Shown: positions 1-5,167 of the stretch, in pieces | How positions within the stretch are numbered: the first letter of the stretch is position 1 | Layout: each line of letters starts with the position of its first letter | From: Erysipelotrichaceae bacterium | GTDB taxonomy: Bacteria > Bacillota_I > Bacilli_A > Erysipelotrichales > Erysipelotrichaceae | NCBI GenBank assembly: GCA_017419065.1 | Contig: JAFOMB010000015.1 | Location: 1-5,167, forward strand | Reading direction: 5' to 3' | Length of the DNA: 5,167 nt | Translations under genes and position numbers: made by a program | The notes under the pieces: generated by a model | The model's input: the letters and a program-made list of their open reading frames with translations, nothing else | Told to the model about the DNA's origin: nothing | The model's database searches: none

Positions 1-20
1 CACAAGAAAAGGCCATACAC

Positions 21-46
21 AAAAAGAAGGGATCGCTCCCTTCTTT
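21..46 (-). terminator. Rho-independent terminator downstream of the PHP/CWB2 gene
   Basis: Read on the minus strand there is a perfect 10-bp stem, AAAGAAGGGA paired with TCCCTTCTTT (positions 37-46 and 23-32), closed by a GCGA tetraloop (33-36) of the stable GNRA class. The stem's last three Ts plus two more (21-22) give a run of five Ts. It begins 24 bases after the stop codon. Read on the plus strand the stem is followed by only TTTCC, so it is a weaker terminator that way. This ends the transcript of the large gene. Confidence 0.87.
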
Positions 47-70
47 CCGTAATGAATCGATTATTATCTT

Positions 71-3000
71 TTACTTCTTCACTACCACTGTATCCGATGG
101 AGCCGAGAAGATATCTCTGGCAGAATCATCAGGGATCCTTGCTTCTCCACCGATAATGTAGCCGTTGGTGATGGAGTAGGAAGAACAGTAGTCTTTTAAA
201 GATGCTTCCTTACCTGGTTTGGTAAGTAAGATAGGAGACTTCAGGGCATAGCCTAAAGGTCCTGCACATAAGCCGTCCGGATAGTCATCAGAGTAGGCGA
301 TGAGAGCTTTCTCAGGAGAAGAGAAGAACTTCTTCGCTATTTCAACAGAGGTCTCGTATCTGGTAGCGCCCTTGACTCTTTCCGGTGTACCATAGGTCTT
401 CACTTCTTCCTCGATAGCAGCTGAGACAGCGCCGGTACCGCCGATGATGTAGAGCTTATTGGCAGTATGGGAAGCTAAGAATTCCTTCTGGCCATCCGTG
501 AGAGTATTCTTCTTCGTATTGACTAATAACATCGGTCTTCCGGAAGCGGAAGCCGCTAAGGCATCGGCGAAGTTGTTGCCGGAGCAGACCAGGATATCCT
601 CATTTGTGACACCGGCTTCATTCAGGATAGCCAGGTTGGTGAGATATCTGTCCTTACCGGAGAGTCTTACCACTTTCCCGTTGACGCCTTCCAAGGCTTC
701 ATCGGATACGGCAGCGGTTCCTCCTAAGACATAGACTGTTCCGCCTTCCTTCAGGTTTTCATTGATATAGGCATTGATATCCGCTGCCTTATTATCACTG
801 GTTAATAGGATAGGAGCACTCTTCTTAGCGGCTAAGTAGCCTCCTCCCAGGGCATCGGCGAAGTTCTTACCGGTAGCTAAGATAACACTGTCGAACTTAT
901 CGACACCTAAGACTGCTTTCAGTTCATCGGCTGCCTTCATGGAAGTCAGGTATCTGTCCTTGCCGGAAAGACGTGTGAGAGTATAAGTCACCGGCGGCAG
1001 AGGAGCTTCCTTGATCTCGAAGCTTCCCTTGACGACTGTTACGTCGTAGTTGCCATTCTCGGTGTAGACCGCGTTCAGGACATCCTTGTAGACGCCTGCT
1101 TCTTCGGCTGTGTTCTCTCTGACGAAGCGTACGGTACCGAGGTCGCCTTCCTTGACTAAGCCGGTGATCGTGCCGCTGAAGGCCGGATCTGCTTCGCCTG
1201 CTGTCTTGGAAGCGTCATTGACCTTGATCGTGACAGCTTTCCTGGTGATCTTGAGACTTCCTTCTTCTGTCTTGATCTCGTAGTTCGGGTTCTCGCCGAG
1301 GGTGATCGTGATCCTGTATTCTCCGACATCTTCGCCTTCTTCTCTGGCGACAGTGTAGTTCAGCGTATCGCCTGTCTTCACACCTTCTGTCGTGACTTTG
1401 AGAGCCGGATCCGCTTCACCATAGACCTTTGTGAGATCTTCCGCAGTAAGGGTAGCAGCCTTCTTCGTGATGGTGAGCTTTCCGTTGGTTGGATTGACGT
1501 TGTAGTTCGGGATGCGCAGATTCGGATCAGTGAATCTGACAGTGTAGGTTCCGGCATCTTCGCCCTCTTCACGGGTGAAGGCCATGCCGGCTTCCTTCAG
1601 GACTTCCAGCATCTTCTCTGCCGTATCGTCGCCTTCCATATTCGTGATCGTAACGGTGTATTCCGGATCAGCGTCGCCGTAGACCTTCGTCGCATCGTCG
1701 ATCTTGACCTTGAGTTCCGCATTGATGATCTCGAGGTAACCGTCAGTGACCTTGAAGGTGACTGTGAAGTTATTGTTGGTATTGTGGAACTTCTCTTTTG
1801 TGAGGCACATGTAATACCGCTCATCAGAAGCGTTTGTTCCCTTAGCAACAGCTTCGCCGTCCAGAGTGACATATTCTTCTTTATAGAGGTCGGAATCAGC
1901 CTTGAAGGTGTAGCCTTCGATCTTCTGTTCCTTACCGGTGTAGATGCGTTCGCCGCTGTTACCGGTGATCGTGACATTGACAGCTAACGGAGAGATGTCG
2001 TAAGTTCTGACGATCTCGCCGGTGTAGAGGCCCTTGCCGGTAACGGTGACGGTGACAGTGCCGACATTGACGAGGTTCCCTGTATAAGCCACTTCATAAT
2101 CTGTGCCTTCTGTAAGGACATCGCCGGTCTCTGTATCGTGGGCAACGACTTTGGCCTTCTGTTCATTGCCGTTATAGGTCACATCGAGCGGAAGGTCTTC
2201 GATATCGAAGGACTTCTCTGTCGGAGCGATGATGACGTCTGCACGGTTTCTGATACGGATACGCGGGAAGTGATCGACATCCGGCCATGTATCATCATAG
2301 GAAGCCATACCTGTCGCTTCGATGGAAGCACCGACTGCCAGGTTCTTGACTTCATCTGTGGTAGTGATGTAGCCGTCGATGAAGACTCTGGCTATCTGGT
2401 TCTCATTGTCTTTGACCAGGATCGTCTGTACGAGTTCTTCTGCGTATTCAAAGCTTTCTACCGTACCCTTGATGGTAACGAGTTTACCTTCTGCGGAACG
2501 GTTGTTCAGATCAGTTGCGTTGATCTCTGTCGGTTCTACTGTTCCTTCGCCGATGACTTCGATAGAGGAGACCTGGAGTTCCGGTTCACCCTGATAGAAG
2601 TCTGTATAGCCGACGATATGGACCTTGTCACCGATCTTGAAGTTGCCGGAAACAGGGAATGCACAGATACCGGCTGTTTCATCCTGTACATAGATCGCAT
2701 CGAAGAACGCGGTGTCCTTATCGTAGCCGGAAGCGTTGGATGTGACGACACCTTCAATGACGAAGACCAGTCCTTCTTCACCCAGTACCGAAGCATCTCT
2801 GACTTCCTTGATCGTAGATACACCGGCTTCCTTATCCAGGATATCCAGGTAGACATCGCTGGTGACCGTGATCTCTTTTTCACCGCACTTGATGACAGCG
2901 GTAACTGTCACGTTCGTGTGCTTTGCGACATCGAAGGAGCCGATATTCGCATCAACGGTGAGAGTGCCGTTTGCCGGGATGGTCTTCTGCGTCGTATCTG

Positions 3001-5167
3001 TTGCGTAGACCTTGCTGCCGCCGTCTGTATAGACGATGGAAGTGATCGTTGCCTGTTCATCTTCATGGTTGAAGAAGACCGTGTTCAGTGTGATATCTGT
3101 GTTGGTGTAGAGCGGTTCTTCTGCCGGGGCGATCTTTTCGATGCCCAGATCGAGAGCGCTGCCGAACCAGACAGGTGCTGTGACGATGAGATCACCGTCT
3201 GCCTGTGTGACTCTGACAAAGTAGTAAGTGTACTCGATCGGCAGTTCCGCTGTGACGTAGCCCTTTGCGAGTTCTTCCGCATCGTTCCAGGTATAGGCGA
3301 CCGCACCGTTGTCGACGATGAGTTCGACCTTCTTCACGGAATCGCTGCTGTCCGGATCATACATCGTGATCTCCGGAATGAACTTCTCAGGCATGTTTTC
3401 TTCTGTGAAGACAGTACCCATCTGTTCGCCGTTGGCGAGGTAGGTCAGTTCAAAGTTCTTGTCTTCTGTCGCATAGACACGGAGAGCTCTGATCGCATCA
3501 TAGATGCCTTCTTCGGAGAAGTTTTCAGCCAGGACGACGTCACGGGCGTCATTCGCGTTGCCCCAGCGTCCCTTGTGGTTATCCTGGTTGTTGGTAGGAG
3601 CTAAATGCCAGCCTCTGTCGAGGGCCAGTGTGTACTGTTCATAGCTCGGGTAGTAGCCGCCGGCACCGATCTGGCCTTCGCCGTTTCCGACTTCGACCAG
3701 GAACATCCTCGCGTCTGTCGCTTCGTTCCAGTAAGCGAAGTTCGAGAAGTTGCCGAAGGTAGTACCCGGGTGGTTGAACTGGTGTAAGGAGGTGCCGTCA
3801 TCTTTGCTGATAGTCTCATAGTAGAGTTTCATGCCGGCATCGCTTGTCTTATTGTTGAGAGCCGCGTTGTTTCTGGAGACCAGACCCTTGGTGTTATAGG
3901 AGTTGATATGTCCCGGACCGCCGGACCAGGTCATTTCATAACCGGCGATGGCGATCAGGTCTGTATGACTTGCGTTGAAGTCTGCAGCCTTGCCTTTGTA
4001 TTCTTCCCATTCCGCTCTCGATGCCGGTGTCATGAGGTCAGGATCATTCATGGCATCTGCCGGGTTGGCAGCTGTTTCCGCGTCGAAGTAGTTTGAGTGA
4101 TCTGTGAAGGCGACGAAGTCGATATTCGCGCTTTCCGGTAAGGAAGCGATGTATTCCAGGGCGGAATCAAGAGTACCGGCACCATCGGAATACGTCGTAT
4201 GGGAGTGCAGCTGACCGAAGTAGAGCTGGAAGTCGGAAGTACCGACCGTGAATGTCCAGTACTGTTCTTCAGAGACACCGTCTGCACGGGTACATCTCAT
4301 GTAGACTGTCGTTCTTCCCAGCGGCATGTCTTCTGCAGAGGTATAGGAGAGGACACCGTTTTCCCAGACAGCTTCCACTTCTTCATCATTGACTCTCATC
4401 AGGAATTCCGGCGCATCGCCGACATTGCCGACTTTGGCCGAGATCACCGGACGGACATCTTCACCCGTCTGGGAGTTCGGAGCCGGTGTGAGGTTTGCGA
4501 AGAATGGCGCATCGATGATCTCGATGGTCTTGGAACCACTGTAGGAGATACCATAGGAGTTCGTCACATCAACGAGGATCTTGAAGGATGTCGGTTTCTC
4601 ATCTCCGTCGATATCTGCGGCTGCCAGATCGAAGGTATAGCCCTTCTTATCGCTGGTGACTTCATAGTCTTCGACATTTACGACTCTGTCGCCTACCTGG
4701 TAGCTGATCTTGATATCCGTGATATCTTCTGCCAGATCATCAAGCGCAACAGAGACGTGGAAGTCTTCTTCCAGGTGACGCATATTGGCGCAATTGAAGA
4801 CAACTGAAGGATCCTGGACCGTGTCATCATAGACCTTGACATCATCTCCGACTTTATAGAACTGGAAGATGAAGATCGAATGATCAGCGGCCTTGAAGGT
4901 CCATCCGGAGAAGACACTGGAATAGTATTCGATACAGACATTGGATCCGTTATAGGCGGCATCCTTGTTGAAGACGACATAGCCGTCATATGCCGGTGTA
5001 TCTTTATAGACTTCTCCGATCGGTTTGATATACCACTTCGCATTCTCCGGCAGCTTGCCGTTTTCATCCTTTGTGACAAAGATCAGTTCTTCCTGTTCGT
5101 TGGAAGCCATGTACTGACCGTTGACTTCAAAGGAGTAGTAGCGTCCCATCGTATCAATCTTGAAGAC
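71..5167 (-). CDS. Partial giant surface protein: PHP-domain (CehA/McbA-like) metallohydrolase with OB folds, MBG stalk and CWB2 wall anchor
   Basis: The frame is open from the right window edge to a TAA stop at 71-73 and ends in VVVKK. It is 5'-truncated by the window. The first in-window ATG (5147-5149) is preceded in frame by VFKIDT with no stop and no ribosome binding site, and the sequence around it looks like the interior of a beta domain, so the real start and signal peptide lie upstream. Modules run: aromatic beta module, two Ig-like domains, PHP metallohydrolase (306-565), two beta domains, two OB-fold-like domains (776-976), two Ig-like spacers, three MBG repeats (1145-1380), three CWB2 repeats (1389-1692). 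PHP domains bind two or three metals and usually cleave phosphoesters, while CWB2 repeats hold proteins to wall polymers in Bacillota. I infer an extracellular, wall-attached hydrolase; nuclease, phosphodiesterase or another hydrolase are all possible. No LPxTG motif or C-terminal membrane segment is visible, consistent with non-covalent anchoring. A terminator follows directly, so this is the last gene of its transcript. Confidence 0.93.
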   Translation of the reverse strand, partial: VFKIDTMGRYYSFEVNGQYMASNEQEELIFVTKDENGKLPENAKWYIKPIGEVYKDTPAYDGYVVFNKDAAYNGSNVCIEYYSSVFSGWTFKAADHSIFIFQFYKVGDDVKVYDDTVQDPSVVFNCANMRHLEEDFHVSVALDDLAEDITDIKISYQVGDRVVNVEDYEVTSDKKGYTFDLAAADIDGDEKPTSFKILVDVTNSYGISYSGSKTIEIIDAPFFANLTPAPNSQTGEDVRPVISAKVGNVGDAPEFLMRVNDEEVEAVWENGVLSYTSAEDMPLGRTTVYMRCTRADGVSEEQYWTFTVGTSDFQLYFGQLHSHTTYSDGAGTLDSALEYIASLPESANIDFVAFTDHSNYFDAETAANPADAMNDPDLMTPASRAEWEEYKGKAADFNASHTDLIAIAGYEMTWSGGPGHINSYNTKGLVSRNNAALNNKTSDAGMKLYYETISKDDGTSLHQFNHPGTTFGNFSNFAYWNEATDARMFLVEVGNGEGQIGAGGYYPSYEQYTLALDRGWHLAPTNNQDNHKGRWGNANDARDVVLAENFSEEGIYDAIRALRVYATEDKNFELTYLANGEQMGTVFTEENMPEKFIPEITMYDPDSSDSVKKVELIVDNGAVAYTWNDAEELAKGYVTAELPIEYTYYFVRVTQADGDLIVTAPVWFGSALDLGIEKIAPAEEPLYTNTDITLNTVFFNHEDEQATITSIVYTDGGSKVYATDTTQKTIPANGTLTVDANIGSFDVAKHTNVTVTAVIKCGEKEITVTSDVYLDILDKEAGVSTIKEVRDASVLGEEGLVFVIEGVVTSNASGYDKDTAFFDAIYVQDETAGICAFPVSGNFKIGDKVHIVGYTDFYQGEPELQVSSIEVIGEGTVEPTEINATDLNNRSAEGKLVTIKGTVESFEYAEELVQTILVKDNENQIARVFIDGYITTTDEVKNLAVGASIEATGMASYDDTWPDVDHFPRIRIRNRADVIIAPTEKSFDIEDLPLDVTYNGNEQKAKVVAHDTETGDVLTEGTDYEVAYTGNLVNVGTVTVTVTGKGLYTGEIVRTYDISPLAVNVTITGNSGERIYTGKEQKIEGYTFKADSDLYKEEYVTLDGEAVAKGTNASDERYYMCLTKEKFHNTNNNFTVTFKVTDGYLEIINAELKVKIDDATKVYGDADPEYTVTITNMEGDDTAEKMLEVLKEAGMAFTREEGEDAGTYTVRFTDPNLRIPNYNVNPTNGKLTITKKAATLTAEDLTKVYGEADPALKVTTEGVKTGDTLNYTVAREEGEDVGEYRITITLGENPNYEIKTEEGSLKITRKAVTIKVNDASKTAGEADPAFSGTITGLVKEGDLGTVRFVRENTAEEAGVYKDVLNAVYTENGNYDVTVVKGSFEIKEAPLPPVTYTLTRLSGKDRYLTSMKAADELKAVLGVDKFDSVILATGKNFADALGGGYLAAKKSAPILLTSDNKAADINAYINENLKEGGTVYVLGGTAAVSDEALEGVNGKVVRLSGKDRYLTNLAILNEAGVTNEDILVCSGNNFADALAASASGRPMLLVNTKKNTLTDGQKEFLASHTANKLYIIGGTGAVSAAIEEEVKTYGTPERVKGATRYETSVEIAKKFFSSPEKALIAYSDDYPDGLCAGPLGYALKSPILLTKPGKEASLKDYCSSYSITNGYIIGGEARIPDDSARDIFSAPSDTVVVKK
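74..985 (-). repeat. Three CWB2 cell-wall-binding repeats (C-terminal anchor)
   Basis: Units lie at about residues 1389-1489, 1490-1586 and 1587-1692. Starts are RLSGKDRYLT (1393), RLSGKDRYLT (1495) and RVKGATRYET (1591). Mid-unit motifs are GKNFADALGGG, GNNFADALAAS and SDDYPDGLCAG; then the hydrophobic core PILLT (1446-1450), PMLLVN (1539-1544) and PILLTK (1639-1644); ends are VYVLGGTAAVSD, LYIIGGTGAVS and GYIIGGEARIPD. CWB2 modules normally come in threes forming one pseudo-threefold unit. In Clostridioides difficile they bind an anionic wall polymer, with the I-L-L core important for binding. The set here looks complete, so the protein is probably held non-covalently on the wall. Codon usage here differs sharply from the rest of the gene. 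Confidence 0.92.
1010..1717 (-). repeat. Three MBG-type repeats (stalk)
   Basis: Three units of about 75-85 residues lie at roughly 1145-1229, 1230-1304 and 1305-1380. Each opens with a beta strand, then DATKVYGDADPEY, DLTKVYGEADPAL or DASKTAGEADPAF, and ends NGKLTITKK, EGSLKITRK or KGSFEIKEA. Units one and two share the acidic motif REEGED(A/V)G before the NPNY/IPNY strand. These are signatures of the MBG/YDG-type repeats common in long bacterial surface proteins, where they act as rigid spacers. The third unit has lost the VYG of the signature. A short linker, PLPPVTYT, leads into the wall anchor. Confidence 0.78.
1721..2212 (-). other. Two Ig-like spacer domains before the MBG repeats
   Basis: Residues about 980-1053 carry VTYNGNEQKAKV, GTDYEVAYTGN, NVGTVTVTVTGKGLYTG and a closing YDISP. 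This is the familiar stalk domain of Bacillota surface proteins with a Y-x-G-x-E start and an N-V-G-T / G-x-G-x-Y-x-G end. Residues about 1054-1143 open in the same way (RIYTGKEQKIEGY) but diverge afterwards (a DERYYMCLT strand, then FKVTDGYLEI). They are probably stalk elements. No catalytic residues are recognisable. Confidence 0.6.
2222..2824 (-). other. Two tandem OB-fold-like domains (YhcR type)
   Basis: Domain one, residues about 776-868, has VFVIEGVVTS, IYVQDETAGICAF, GDKVHIVGYTDFYQGEPELQ and SSIEVIGEG. Domain two, about 874-976, has GKLVTIKGTVESF, a VQTILVKDNENQIARVFID strand pair, VGASIEATGMAS and ends PRIRIRNRADVII. The order G-V-V, then I-x-V-Q-D, then G-D-x-V-x-V-x-G, then Y-x-G-x-x-Q/E-L matches the OB-fold domain known from YhcR and other secreted Gram-positive nucleases and phosphoesterases. 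In that setting it is thought to bind nucleic acid or assist the enzyme, which is the inferred role here. The calls are by pattern recall, without a profile search. Confidence 0.65.
2831..3454 (-). other. Two beta domains following the PHP core
   Basis: Residues about 566-665 run from NFELTYLANGEQMG to a YYFVRVTQADGD strand and VTAPVWFG. This is a typical ending of the C-terminal beta extension in CehA-type PHP proteins, and may belong to the catalytic unit. Residues about 666-773 look like a CARDB/Ig-type sandwich, with NTDITLNTVFFN, IPANGTLTVD and a TNVTVTAVI strand. No enzymatic motif is seen in either. Domain type is judged from strand pattern only. Confidence 0.5.
3455..4234 (-). other. 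PHP metallohydrolase domain (CehA/McbA-like), catalytic core
   Basis: Residues about 306-565 carry the PHP motifs in order. Motif I is HSHTTYSDG with H315, H317 and D322. Motif II is FTDHSN with H351. E405 lies in GYEMTW, followed by GPGHIN with H414. Motif III is HQFNHPG with H456 and H460. E486 lies in VEVGNG. Motif IV is NNQDNH with D523 and H525, standing in for the more usual SDxH. In the PHP superfamily such His/Asp/Glu residues hold a di- or trinuclear metal centre that activates water for hydrolysis. The GYExT, GH and NHPG elements point to the CehA/McbA branch rather than DNA polymerase PHP domains or histidinol phosphatase. All expected ligands appear present, so I infer an active enzyme. 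The substrate is unknown: the named CehA/McbA enzymes act on carbaryl-type carbamates, while most PHP relatives act on phosphoesters. Confidence 0.88.
4241..4816 (-). other. Two tandem Ig-like beta domains before the PHP domain
   Basis: Residues about 112-213 and 214-303 read as two beta-sandwich domains. The first ends with SGSKTIEIIDAPFF. The second runs from the proline-rich TPAPNSQTGEDVRP to a YWTFTVG closing strand, a common end for Ig-like domains next to enzymes. They have alternating hydrophobic residues and no catalytic motif. They probably position the PHP domain. Boundaries are by eye and could be off by 10-15 residues. Confidence 0.55.
4826..5167 (-). other. N-terminal (in-window) aromatic beta module
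   Basis: This covers the in-frame residues upstream of the first Met through about residue 108. Visible marks are YYSFEVNGQYMAS near the start, a W-Y-I-K-P strand around 39-43, AAYNGSNVCIEYYSSVFSGW around 64-83 and FIFQFYKV at 93-100. From memory, the AYNG / IEYY / FQFYK pattern recurs in large secreted Bacillota phosphoesterases and PHP proteins, usually before the catalytic domain. A role in ligand binding or folding is possible but unproven. The module begins at or before the window edge, so more of it, or another copy, may lie upstream. Confidence 0.5.

Noticed and set aside
1..70. A possible convergent gene end or promoter to the left of the stop codon
   Set aside because: Only the terminator hairpin is clear. 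The remaining bases are too few and carry no credible coding or promoter signal.
459..734. A 91-codon plus-strand open frame antisense to the CWB2 region
   Set aside because: It has no ribosome binding site, no recognisable family and complete overlap with well-supported CWB2 coding sequence. It is a shadow frame.
1010..1717. A direct-repeat or CRISPR-like array in the repetitive region
   Set aside because: The periodicity is about 225-255 bases and follows protein domain repeats (MBG), with diverged DNA. There are no short identical repeats with unique spacers.
1378..1977. Minus-strand alternative frames of 64 and 126 codons inside the MBG region
   Set aside because: They are rich in Ser, Arg and Thr, as expected for out-of-frame reading of beta-rich repeats. 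They lie wholly within the MBG and adjoining spacer coding sequence.
2138..3604. A 488-codon open frame on the plus strand, with another of 202 codons at 4199-4807
   Set aside because: Both lie in the antisense register exactly aligned with the large gene's codons, so they stay open simply because the sense strand avoids TTA, CTA and TCA there. The translations are rich in Cys, Asp and Arg with no recognisable domain. The longer one ends at the TTA codon for L516 and the shorter at the TCA codon for S115.

Overview
The window holds one very large, partial gene on the minus strand and its terminator. The reading frame runs unbroken from the right edge of the window (position 5167) to a TAA stop at 71-73. 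It encodes at least 1698 residues of a modular, exported, cell-wall-attached protein. The first in-window Met (codon 5147-5149) has no Shine-Dalgarno sequence and the frame stays open upstream, so the true start and signal peptide lie outside the window. Residue numbers below count from that internal Met.

Module order from N to C: a conserved aromatic-rich beta module (up to about residue 108); two Ig-like beta domains (112-303); a PHP-type metallohydrolase domain of the CehA/McbA kind with its metal-binding residues apparently intact (306-565); two further beta domains (566-773); two OB-fold-like domains resembling those in YhcR-type secreted nucleases and phosphoesterases (776-976); two Ig-like spacers (980-1143); three MBG-type repeats (1145-1380); and three cell-wall-binding type 2 (CWB2) repeats (1389-1692). 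A clean intrinsic terminator follows the stop.

The likely organism is a Gram-positive Bacillota, perhaps of Clostridia or Erysipelotrichia type. The grounds are CWB2 anchoring, MBG stalks and the giant PHP/OB architecture. This is inference from protein family content; no taxonomic marker gene is present.

In the working model, CWB2 holds the protein to a wall polymer, the MBG/Ig array acts as a stalk, and the PHP domain, helped by the OB folds, hydrolyses a phosphoester or related substrate outside the cell. The substrate cannot be read from the sequence. The most unusual observation is an abrupt codon-usage change at the start of the CWB2 anchor, with roughly ten times more TTA/CTA/TCA codons than in the rest of the gene. 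This suggests that the anchor has a different history from the enzyme and stalk. No other gene, RNA gene, mobile element or CRISPR array is supported.
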